DNA of 64,000 nt from Antedon mediterranea (lineage: Eukaryota > Echinodermata > Crinoidea > Comatulida > Antedonidae), in assembly GCF_964355755.1 (NCBI RefSeq), contig NC_092677.1:2299001-2363000 (forward strand). The letters run 5' to 3'. Within the stretch, counting starts at the first letter, position 1, and every line of letters starts with the position of its first letter. The translations under genes and the position numbers were made by a program. This document shows, one piece after another, positions 47,158 through 58,000 of this stretch. The notes below the pieces were generated by a model. The model worked only from the letters and a program-made list of their open reading frames with translations, was not told the DNA's origin and ran no database searches.

Positions 47158-50100
47158 TTACAACCAAATTGTTAGCACCCCATCCCCCGATTTAAAAAAT
47201 CCTGAACTACATAAGAATGTTGGAATACCTCGTCCAAATACTTCTCTTAATAATTCTTTTCTACTTCTATTTTGTTGAGGGCGTACACCATTTACACGCT
47301 TGACTTGTTCGACAGCTGTTTCATCTTCCAAAATGGCTGATACCTGATAGAAATAAAAACTATAGTTTATAGTATATGTTATAGTACAGTATGTGTATGT
47401 TATAGTACAGTATGTATATGTTATAGTACAGTATGTGTATGTTATAGTACAGTATGGTATGTTATAGTACAGTATGTGTATGTTATAGTACAGTATGTGT
47501 ATGTTATAGTACAGTATGTGTATGTTATAGCACAGTATGTGTATGTTATAGTACAGTATGTGTATGTTATAGTACAGTATGTGTATGTTATAGTACAGTA
47601 TGTATATGTTATAGTACAGTATGTGTATGTTATAGTACAGTATGGTATGTTATAGTACAGTATGTGTATGTTATAGTACAGTATGTGTATGTTATAGTAC
47701 AGTATGTGTATGTTATAGTACAGTATGGTATGTTATAGTACAGTATGTGTATGTTATAGTACAGTATGTGTATGTTATAGTACAGTATGTGTATGTTATA
47801 GTACAGTATGTGTATGTTATAGTACAGTATGTGTATGTTATAGTACAGTATGTGTATGTTATAGTACAGTATGTGTATGTTATAGTACAGTATGTGTATG
47901 TTATAGCACAGTATGTGTATGTTATAGTACAGTATGTGTATGTTATAGTACAGTATGTGTATGTTATAGCACAGTATGTGTATGTTATAGCACAGTATGT
48001 GTATGTTATAGCACAGTATGTGTATGTTATAGTACAGTATGTGTATGTTATAGTACAGTATGTGTATGTTATAGTACAGTATGTGTATGTTATAGCACAG
48101 TATGTGTATGTTATAGTACAGTATGGTATGTTATAGTACAGTATGTGTATGTTATAGTACAGTATGTGTATGTTATAGTACAGTATGTGTATGTTCTTCC
48201 GGTTGAGTGGAGGTAGTTAACTTAGTCTATTATAAACTTGGTACATTCTCTTAAAAAATTACTGTATAACCACTTAAATGTAAAATATTTAAAATTAGTT
48301 ACAACTGAGCTGACATGAGTATTTTACATGTGAGGGCGTGTGGCGCAGTGTGTTGGACGTTCGACTAATGATCGTGAGATCGAGGTTCAAATCCAACTCT
48401 TGCCGCATTGCTTGTATCCTAGGCAAGATACTTTAGTTCTATTTGCCTCTCTCCACCCAGGTGTATAAATGGGTACCCGGTTAGATCAAGACACAACTTT
48501 GCGGAAGTATGTTTCCATACGTGTTTAATAAAAAAAAATGACTGGGGTAATAATGTTCAGTGCATTGAGAGCTTGCTTATATGCGCTATATAAGAATGAA
48601 CTATTATTATTAGTTTATTAAATGTTCGTCCAGTTTCACCATATTTGTTTTGTATTATATATTCCTGTTCTACAGTGTCAATAATACCTTATTTTAAATT
48701 AACCATATCAGAGTAAAAGAACACTTACCTGATCACAGCCTATTGCACACACAAACAGACCAAACAGAATGCTCTCCACGATTAACACAATTGTATGTGC
48801 TCTGCTGGGGAAAGACAAACACAAAATAATTATAAATCAAAAGGCAAATTACTGAAAATGCTGTGAGTGACTGGATCTCAATGGATAAAAAATAAAATAA
48901 GGACTGAAAAATAACAATGCTGTGGGTATCAGTGGCTGGATCTCAATGGAGATACAAAATGACAATGCTGTGGGTATCAGTGGCTGGATCTCAATGGAGA
49001 TACAAAATGACAATGCTGTGGATATCAGTGGCTGGATCTCAATGGAGATACAAAATAAAATAAGCACTGAAAAATGATAATGCTGTGTGTATCAGTGGCT
49101 GGATCTCAATGGAGATACAAAATAAAATAACACTAAAAAAAATGAGAATGCTGTGGGTATCAGTGGCTGGATCTCAATGGAGATACAAAATAAAATAAGC
49201 ACTGAAAAAATGACAATGCTGTGTGTATCAGTGGCTGGATCTCAATGGAGATACAAAATAAAATAAGCACTGAAAAAATGACAATGTTGTGGGTATCAGT
49301 GGCTGGATCTCAATGGAGATACTGTACAAAATAAAATAAGCACTGAAAAAATGACAATGCTAAATCAAAATAAAGCCAGGAAAAATTGCTTTCAGGTAAC
49401 ACTAATTCTTCCTTAGTGCATGTCATTTTAGTTATAATGCAAATCTGCTCAAACTATGTCAATGAATTAACATGTCGCTAGGCAACTCGCAAAACAAAAA
49501 CTCTCTTGTAAAGATTGAGGGCCTGCAATCCGCACTGTGAATTACCTCTCTTTCTACGAGAATAAAACAACAGATTCAAAATACTTACACTTTTGCATTT
49601 TGTTCCGCAAGTTTTATATGTCTGTTTGATGCTGTTGTCCAACACAAAATCACAAGAACTATTGAATATATTGCAGCAAGACCTAAAATAGTAAAATAAT
49701 ATTTATAAAAACAAAATTGAGTTAAAGAGCACATTTGAGACTGAATACAATAGTGGAAGTGAATGGGTTTTGGATTGAATTTAACCATTTATTTTGTCAT
49801 TTTATAACATTTTTTTTTTGTACGCAAGTGATTAACTTTACTAAAACTACAAAATAACTTATTCAAAGTCTGATTGAATTAATCTTCATCTTTCATGTTT
49901 TTGGGGGACAATAGATCATTAAATGGATTCTACTGTAGACTTACCCACATAGAATAAGAATTGTATAAAAAACTTTTGATTGAATTCCCCCACACAGTTA
50001 TTAATCCTGAAAGAGAAAATATCAAAAAGAATATTAATATTTTGATACATAGTATTGACTCTTATAGTGCAGAATTTAAGTAAAGTGAGTGTGGTGTGTT

Positions 50101-51929
50101 TGTTATCAGGTGTAAAATTGTCAGGTTTAAACAACTTTAGAAGTTGAAAAGGTCAATAGTTTATTGCAATAGTACATACCACGGACAATGATGATCCATT
50201 TTGCGAATACATCTACGACAGATCCTACAATGGTGAGCTCTAGGGGGTCGGTATGCCTCACACTTCTGACATATACTCCAACTCTCACCATCCTAACGAG
50301 TAAAGAAAATATGACAAAAATATTTTTATGAATCAAGGCAATACTTTTTTTACCTTACTAAGGGTCAAAATCATTCTACAATTTCATCTAACTCGTTAAG
50401 CTCTTTTTGGTTAATAATACACACTGTTTACAGCAGTGACTGACAAATAAAAATAAGACTCAAATAATGATATGTTATTGCAGTAACAAATGTAGTTACT
50501 GCAGTAACTGCAGTAGAATAATTGTTTTTTATCATTTACCTGTGATAATATGCTCTTAGGAATTGCACCAACCCTCATATCAGAAAAATCTATGGCAGCA
50601 GCTGGTAATGGGACAATACCTAAAAACAAAAATAAGGTAAGGTTTGAGATTGAGATGGGTTAGGGCATAAGATATAGTATACAATTCTAAATTACCGGTA
50701 CATAATTTAAAAACTTTTTATAGAATTTATGGAATAACATTGTGCAAACTTTCCAAGAAATATTACATCAGAAGTTATTAGAACATAAACTTTAAAAATT
50801 ATAACATTACAATCACCCCTCCAACCAAAAATGGTGTCTGGGGGTTTTTTCCCCCAAATAATATGGGACCTTGATTTAAGGAAATGAGAGTAGTTTGAGA
50901 GATTTTCTGGTCCTTCAAGGGGTTTCAATTCCTTAATTTCAGAAAAAAATATGAAAAGAAATACATTGGATTCTGTAAAAACCATCTGCATAAACCATCT
51001 GCATATGATGAAGGAGAGAGAGGTCCAAGAATTATCCATAGTTCCTCCCTCCATCCATTTATAATACATTCTAGAATCCATAATTACTGTATCTATTTAG
51101 TACAGACTTGTACTAAATTAAGGCACATACCTGGGTCTGCTGTGACAGCTCGTACATGTGACGATATGAGAAGAACTACAATCAGATTGAAGGCAACAGC
51201 ATGGAAGTACCCACTAATACTGCATACGTAAAAAAGGAAGAGTATTGAATGATTAGAAATAACTTTTATTTTTAGTAAATTAAAGTAACTAACTCCAGTT
51301 TTATATATGCAGACAGAAGGTTGTACTATTAGTATTGTATCTAAACTATAGCAAAGCAATGGAGTTGTTAATTGTTAAATAACAACTCCCTGCCTAAAGA
51401 GAGTACAGGAGGTCCTTATTATAATATTAGACAAAACAAATATAAAAACATTTAAAAAAATATGTGTCAAAACTTTACTCGCAATTCAGCAATTAAAAAT
51501 TAAGCTCAAAATTATATTGGGTTTTTTTTTAATCAAAAGGAATAAACAGCCTAGTTTAGTACTACTAGGCTTACGCTTGCTATTTATATTTTCATAATGA
51601 AATAATTGAATTGATATTAATGTAAAATGACAAAGTTAGCCTAGGCCTAGCTAGAGTGTATGGGGTCAATCATCACCCGACTCTAAAACGTAAAAATACG
51701 GTGTCCCACTCCTGTTGTGTCGTGTGTGGTGAGGCTACGCGGTCCGGCCAAGCCCAGTTGTTTAAAAACAACCTTCTATACTGTTAATGGATTATATTTA
51801 CTATAATTACCTCATAGCCATTGTTGGAAGAATAAGCCATTGGACTACAACATAATCAGCATATAGTACGGCAGCATATGTGATTATTAAGCATATAATA
51901 CCACACGGATCCTTACGAAACACCGCCAT
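47158..51929 (-). CDS. Palmitoyltransferase, DHHC family, ZDHHC3/7-like
   Basis: Eight coding exons on the minus strand: 51811-51929, 51131-51219, 50540-50619, 50180-50292, 49945-50006, 49589-49682, 48729-48804, 47158-47343. They join in frame to 272 residues. The N-terminal part ([19 protein letters not shown]) aligns with the first membrane segment of ZDHHC3 (GODZ). A second membrane segment ends in the conserved TADPG (66-70). The cysteine-rich domain has C104-x2-C107, RPPRAHHC (111-118), C121, C124 and DHHCPW at 129-134, with C132 the acyl-carrying cysteine; [13 protein letters not shown] follows. Two more membrane segments lie at about 152-170 and 189-207. EDETAVE (about 217-223) sits where the family has its TTxE-type motif. 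Expected function: S-acylation of proteins at Golgi or other endomembranes. Close to ZDHHC3/7 by sequence; the exact orthologue is not settled. Confidence 0.93.
47371..48197. repeat. 21-bp minisatellite in intron 7 of the DHHC gene
   Basis: About 39 units of TATGTGTATGTTATAGTACA + G, with a few TAGCACAG variants and three 20-bp units reading ATGGTATG. Low divergence indicates recent expansion. The period gives long Tyr/Val/Cys frames on the plus strand; these are not genes. Confidence 0.97.
48331..48614 (+). mobile_element. tRNA-derived SINE in intron 7 of the DHHC gene
   Basis: The head has an A-box-like TGGCGCAGTGTG and a B-box-like GGTTCAAATCC with tRNA-like spacing. The body contains CTAGGCAAGATACTTTAGTT, then TGCCTCTCTCCACCCAGGTG and AAATGGGTACCCGG, a body common in marine invertebrate SINEs. 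The tail is CTATATAAG... followed by ATT repeats. It lies antisense to the host gene, next to the 21-bp minisatellite. Confidence 0.8.
48855..49368. repeat. ~60-bp satellite in intron 6 of the DHHC gene
   Basis: Eight units share GGATCTCAATGGAGATAC + AAAAT and AATGCTGTG(G/T)GTATCAGTGG. Lengths vary from about 55 to 70 bases through the AAATAAAATAAGCACTGAAA segment. Confidence 0.95.
50466..50526. repeat. Dispersed element G, copy 2 (intron 3 of the DHHC gene)
   Basis: TTATTGCAGTAACAAATGTA then GTTACTGCAGTAACTGCAGTA is the reverse complement of the 20595-20655 element with small changes. Confidence 0.65.
51356..51392. repeat. Degenerate relative of the CAGGGAGTTGT palindrome, intron 1 of the DHHC gene
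   Basis: GGAGTTGTTAATTGTTAAAT followed by AACAACTCCCTG reproduces the arms of the 40113 element with a small change in the left end. No clear flanking duplication. Confidence 0.5.
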
Positions 51930-52222
51930 GTTTGTTGATATTGTCTTAAAACCATGGTTTCCAGAAAAGAAGTTATTTTTTGCCTAATTTCACGATCAAT
52001 ATTTCACAAATTCAAAGGCGACCACCCAACTATTATTTTTAAAAGTATTGCTTACTCTATCAATAAATAGGCCTGGTATAAATATTTTTAACACGGTAAT
52101 GCAAAAATTAATGGTAATACAAAAAAAACACAATATTTTGCATAGAAGAGAATGTTTTCTTTTTGGTTGATTCAATAGATAAACAAGAAATATTTCTTAC
52201 AAAAAACGCCGCTCGCTTGTTT

Positions 52223-52335
52223 TAAAGATATATTATATCAAGTTTGTTTTGAATGTGTCATTTTATTGTCACATAATAGTTATTCACGTTAACCAAGCAA
52301 TTATTTACCTGAAAAGATGTATGACAATGATTTTG
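52223..52335. mobile_element. Dispersed AT-rich element D, shorter copy
   Basis: TTTAAAGATATATTATATCA and TGTGTCATTTTATTGTCACA + TAATAGTTATT resemble the two copies at 27.9 and 35.6 kb. Confidence 0.45.
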
Positions 52336-52346
52336 GGGTTATAATT

Positions 52347-52371
52347 GGTTATCCGCACTTGGCGGATAACC
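52347..52371. repeat. Short palindrome GGTTATCCGC-ACTTG-GCGGATAACC
   Basis: Exact 10-bp arms, 5-base spacer, about 420 bases upstream of the DHHC start codon. Function unknown. Confidence 0.8.
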
Positions 52372-53234
52372 CCTTGTTATCGTCAGGATCTTCTTTCTTT
52401 CCACGAATTTTGTTTCGCAGCGTAACATACGTATGATTATACGATTTTTAACAATTTATCTTAAAATCAAAAACAAGAGACATTTCTACGTATCCAAATG
52501 TCTTCAACACGTCAATATGTGGTTGCTCAGATGATTCCCTTCCAAAAGTGATATCTACGGCCTTCATTTTGATGACGTCATCATGTTAAAAATTGTATTA
52601 AAAGATTGGTCTCGTAATTTCATATCAATCATACCAACTGTTCAATATTTGTGGCCAAATAGGCTCCTTCATTTGTTTAGTACTCTTGGGTTGGCTTCTT
52701 TTCCAGATGGACTTCTTTTAGAGATTACTTTCAAACTAAATTATGATTTAGTGAATGAAATGGGATCTGCTAGGTTCCCGCCCTGAGAAATTGTGTGTTT
52801 TTTTTTAACATGATTTGAATAATCTTCTAATGTAAAGATTAACAACATCAACATTCCATGGGATTTAGCTAAAAAAGTGTGGCGTGTTGACCGCAATGAC
52901 TAACAATACCTTGCATAATAACACACGACATGCCAACTGTTCACTATTGTTCATCATTTAAGTCATTGTATCAGTTGTTTTGATTTCGCATTATCAATTA
53001 TTCACTTAATTCGTTTTATTTCTTCATACACAAACACAGTAAAATGTAGTACATGGTTTGAAATCATTTTCGTTTGTTCAAAGTTAAAAATTCACACACA
53101 AATTGTGAAATTATTCATTACAATAATGTATATGTATTTAAATAAATAGAGAAAATACACTAGCCAGGCCAGGCATCGGCATCTTTACACATTTCTATTT
53201 ATTTGTTCCTAATTTTCTGACATAACTTAGGTGT

Positions 53235-53497
53235 TCTTAAAATTGAGGGCGCCAAACATAAAATTTAAGAGATTGGAAAGAGGCGGGAAGCAGGAGTACC
53301 ACACATCAGATGCTTTGATGTTATTGCCTCATGATGTGTGGTGGAAAGGGGGGACGTTTAAATGTGTGAACCCCAAACACAGAAGCTCGCATAGCTTTAA
53401 CTCTTTCCCCGACTCTTTCCCACCGACCGGCATGGGGTTTGAACCCACGATAATCGTGTTCCACGACGCTCTACCGACTGAGCTATCCGGCCCTCTG
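53235..53497 (-). mobile_element. tRNA-derived SINE, minus strand
   Basis: Reading the minus strand from 53497, GGCCGGATAGCTCAGTCGG and TAGAGC form a tRNA 5' half (D arm intact), and GTGGGTTCAAACCCCAT forms a T arm. CCGGTC pairs with the acceptor 5' strand. The anticodon arm is degenerate (stem TCGTG/CACGA closing only three bases), so this is not a working tRNA. A non-tRNA body continues to about 53235. Confidence 0.65.
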
Positions 53498-53635
53498 GTT
53501 TATTGCAAGGTTAAAACTAGATTCGTTTCCTCAAAATACGTCATGAATATGCAAATTTATGACGTAACGATTAGAATGACGTAATATAAAGAGCGTATAT
53601 TAAGACTATACTATTGTCACTTTTCATTACTCTTG

Positions 53636-53725
53636 TAAATTGTGGCATAATGGGTACTGCTCTAGTAACTATCATTTGGATTCTCTCAGCTCTACTAGCT
53701 GGGGTTCGAATCTCTACAGATTTGT
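53636..53725 (+). mobile_element. Possible second tRNA-like SINE head
   Basis: GTGGCATAATGGGTA resembles an A box and GGGGTTCGAATCTC a B box, but the spacing between them is longer than in tRNAs and no cloverleaf forms. A run of T follows, as at the end of a pol III unit. It may be a decayed SINE head. Confidence 0.4.
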
Positions 53726-53950
53726 TTTTTTTAAAATAAATATAAAATGTTTTTTCTTTTATTTTGAAAAAGATATTTAGAGAGTCAAGTTAATTTAGGA
53801 TAGGCAGGGGCTGGTCCTGGAGACTTATATTCTTTCGATGTCTAATTTCCGGATACCTGACAACTCTATTTTTCTAATTTATAAGCTCCACCCAACCATG
53901 GTGGGCTGGTTCTGTAGACTTAGAATTTTGTTTCATATTGTTTTTATTGA

Positions 53951-54151
53951 ACCATGTTTCATGGAGGTAGCCCATCCTGCAAAGCTGATCATTGGGGCTC
54001 TCGACAATACAATAAAAACCATGTTTCATGGAGGTAGCCCATCCAGCAAAGCTGATCATTGGGGCTCTCGACAATACAATAAAAACCATGTTTCATGGAG
54101 GTAGCCCATCCCGCAAAGCTGATCATTGGGGCTCTCGACAATACAATAAAA
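53951..54151. repeat. 67-bp tandem repeat, three copies
   Basis: Units start ACCATGTTTCATGGAGGTAG at 53951, 54018 and 54085 and are nearly identical. Confidence 0.97.
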
Positions 54152-54907
54152 ACTGTACCAAAAAAACATTATCATAAATTTATTATAAAAACTTACTATG
54201 AATTAAAAAATTTGTGATAACATTTCCAGATTTCATAAAATTCAAAACTCAAAAATTAAAAAAGTACTAAATATGATACTTATTATACCACGACGACGAT
54301 TTGGTCAATACCGTATTGTAATTCAATTTTTTTTAAATTCCATATTGATTTAATTTCCAGGTGAATTTTCACATTAAACTAAAGCTTATATCAGATAACA
54401 AAGAATCCTCTACAACGTTTCAACTTTGTTATTAATAAAATATTTATTTACGATGTCACTTTGCAAATATTAGTCATAAAACTACCTCATTGGCATTTTT
54501 TATTTTTAATAATAATAATAATAAAACAAAACACGAACTCAAACAAACAGAACAAAAAGAAATACCTGAGAGAATAACAGGAATCCAATCAAAATGACGT
54601 CATGATCAACTACAATAATTCACGATATTAATGCTACTTGCCATTCTAATCATGACGTCAGCTGATTAAACTTATTAGCATACATAGATGATTATTCTAT
54701 AAGTTCTATGAACACTTTTTCTTTTGATTTCTTTTGTTTTCTGTGGGAAAAATGCATATTTATTGTTGATCGTTATCGTGCAGTTTAGGGCCTTAAAGAA
54801 AGCAAGCATTGCGCATGTGGTCAAAGAAATGTGTAGGCCCGGTATGTTTGTATAATTGTTCATTAATAAAACAAAGGCTGGTTCGTCTGATCTGCAGTGT
54901 ACGACGC
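54152..54907. other. Intergenic DNA upstream of the NIDO gene
   Basis: AT-rich; AAT microsatellite at about 54508-54525. ATGACGTCA-type words occur at about 54594 and 54651. No gene seen. Confidence 0.35.
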
Positions 54908-54914
54908 TATAAAG
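54908..54914 (+). promoter_or_regulatory. Possible TATA box of the NIDO-AMOP-VWD gene
   Basis: TATAAAG lies 180 bases before the start codon, which would give a leader of about 150 bases. There is no supporting initiator evidence, and chance TATA-like words are common in this AT-rich DNA. Confidence 0.25.
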
Positions 54915-55093
54915 TTTATTGGCTCGTTTGTGTTTGTAGATATATCGACCTTTGGATGGAGTCTATTTAATCATACAACGCTTTCTTTTGGCTCTCACGA
55001 TTAAATTTATAGCGGTAGACCTATAAACTTGTTGGGGTTGTAGGATTCATTTGTTTTCCCCTTTTAGTTTCCTTCTGCACATTTTCTTGTGAG

Positions 55094-58000
55094 ATGAGTA
55101 CTAGGAGAATATTAGGACATATTGTCCTTGTTATTGCATGTGTGTCGTCATCTTATGGAGGTAAGCTAGTATTATAACTAATGACGGGGAGGGGTCATTA
55201 CAACAATGTTCATTTTAAAACGTTATTTGTTATCTGCGCGCCAAACGAAATAGATCATGGCGTTGGTACTGTAGATCTACAGTGAAGACGTTGAAGAGAC
55301 GAACAACAAAGAAAAATGTATGTAATGTTGCAAAGTACAGGTAGAATACAGCGTACAGCTCGACGTGTGGACACATGTTTACGCCCATAACAAATCCCCT
55401 ATGATAGGGTCTAATCCACGGTAATATTCTGAGCGGTACTGACATCTCCAGGGAACATTTTACCAAAATCTACCAAGGGAACATTTTACCGAAATCTACC
55501 AAGGGAACATTTTACCAAAATCTACCAAGGGAACATTTTATCGAAATCTACCAAGGGAACATTTTACAGGCATCTACTCAGGGAGCATTTTACCGGAATC
55601 TATACCCAGTGAACATTTTACCGAAATTTACAAAGGGAACATTTTACGGAAATATACCTAGGTAACAATTTACCCCACCCAATACCCACAGGGGAACATT
55701 TTACCGACATCTACCAGGGAACATTCGCCAGTGTAGCTGGCTCACATCGTGCACTAAAGAATATATGCTTTAGTCGATGCTCACATTTTTTGAAATTAAA
55801 ATAATTTTTGTCCGTAATTGACGTAATGAATTTTTGTCCCCAGAATTGTATAATTATGGTGGAACAAATGCTGATGCTCTACCAAAAACAGACGATGCGT
55901 ATTCACCTGAGATCGTATTAAATCAAGGATTTCCATTCTATGAACATGTTTATTGGCACCTTTATGTACGTTGTTTGTTTTAATGCATTATGGGTAACAC
56001 AGTTTTAATGCATTATGGGTAACACATTGTGTTTTATATACTGTGCGCACCACCCACCCCGGTGGCGTGTACAATTTTGCTGCAGTAGTGTAGTTTGTTC
56101 ACTTGCCCCAAGTCTGTAGTTATTACTTGGCAAAATAGAATGTTGCATGCTACGTATAGCACCTGCTTTGTTTGTTTGTTTGCCCTCTGTGGCAATATTT
56201 TATCAAGTAGACTACTAGCTACTTCACTCAGTTTCTGAGTGCTTTTATTACTAGACAAAATAGACTGTTGCCAAGTATATAGTATATATACTATTATATA
56301 ATATATAGTACTTTTTGCTTTGTGTGTTTGTTAGCACACGATAGCGCCTACAAGTTTCACGTATTATTCTGAATATTTCGGTGTAAAGGTATACTTACAG
56401 AACATGCCTATTGAAGATCAAGAAAATCTGTTCTGTAGGCCTAATAACTTCACAAATAAAAAAAATATTTTTTTATATTTTCAACATATCAGCATGCGCC
56501 CTCTGTAGCAATATTTTGCAAAGTACTTCACTCAGTTTCTGAGTGATTTTATTGTCTTTTGTTATGTTAGAGTCTATCGAAGTCGGTGTTTAGATTTTTT
56601 CTGAAAAAGTTAGTATACGTATGAAACGCCATATGTGCCATTAAGTCAAAACACAGTCTAGAACTAGACTAGAAGTGGAGTACTGTCATCAATCATCAAT
56701 CATTAAACAAAGTCTAGAAAATGTTTATATTTATGTTTTTAGGTAAATGAAAATGGGTTGATTTCTTTTGAACACGAGGTTGGTGCTTATTCAGACATGC
56801 CGAATTTTTTTCCACAAGGTCCAGCTCTGGTAAGATCTATTTGTTTTATTATAAGTGCGGTATTGTCTATACAAAATAATTTATATTAAATAAATTATTT
56901 CAAATATCAAAATATTACGATAGGTTTCATGTGTTGTCTGGCCATGTCCTAGTCTCACTACAGTAAAATGTACACAATCTGATTTTTTTTTGCAAATCTA
57001 TACAATATCTGTTACCATCTGTTACGCTGTCATCTCCAGAATAGCTCTGATAGCTCTTTGATTAGAGTTCACAAAAATTGTTCTGTCAAAAAGGTGTAGG
57101 CCTACCGTCTGCAAACTATTTGTATGTAGTTATTTGCTGAAGTATGTCAATTGGTCATATATTAAACATTGAAGCTAAAGTTTGCTAAAGTGTAGAGGAG
57201 TAAAAGTTCTTTATTTTATAAACATTGTTGAAATTGATGAAATTACCTTCTTTTTAGGACGGTCCTGACAGTGGTAGTGAGCCCGACGAGCGCATCATCA
57301 TCGCGCCGTTTTGGGCCGACATAGACACCAGATCAATCGGATCCGTATACTATCGCCAGGACCAATCAGAAGCCACGTTAAATCAGATCACGGCAGATAT
57401 TAGAAAATACTATGTGATGGCACGTGACTTCACCGCCACTTGGTCCTTCGTCGCCACGTGGGCAGGTGTGACGTTTAAAGGATATAATACAGAAAACACT
57501 GATATTCCTGTAAGTGGTTTTCACTATTACACTTTAACCGATTACCTGATGGACCACTGACAAACAGGCATTCAATAACTGAATCATGTTTAAATGAATT
57601 AACTTAACAGACTACTTCATAATAATAAGGTATTCTAAAATTATATTTTTAACCGATTACCTGATGGACTGACTTCAATAATTTAATCATGTTTAAATGA
57701 ATTAACTTAACAGACTACTTCATAATAATAAGGTATTCTAAAATTATATTTTTAACCGATTACTTGATGGACTGACTTCAATAATTTAATCATGTTTATG
57801 AATTAACTTAACAGACTACTTCATAATAATAAGGTATTCTAAAATTATATTTTTAACCGATTACTTGATGGACTGACTTCAATAATTTAATCATGTTTAA
57901 ATGAATTAACTTAACAGACTACTTCATAATAAGGTATCCTAAAATTGCATTTTTGTTTCACAGAAAAACACATTTCAAACAGTTCTAGCAACCGATGGTT

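Larger units (their letters stand above)
51930..53234. other. Upstream region of the DHHC gene
   Basis: Should contain the DHHC promoter and leader, but no TATA box stands out. A plus-strand frame at 52583-52786 shows no known domain. Confidence 0.3.

Noticed and set aside
47454-48216. Tyr/Val/Cys-rich plus-strand frames up to 164 residues
   Set aside because: Pure products of the 21-bp minisatellite, lying in an intron of the minus-strand DHHC gene.
50127-50336. 69-residue minus-strand frame overlapping the DHHC exon
   Set aside because: Wrong frame of exon 4; the frame giving RPPRAHHC and DHHCPW is the coding one.
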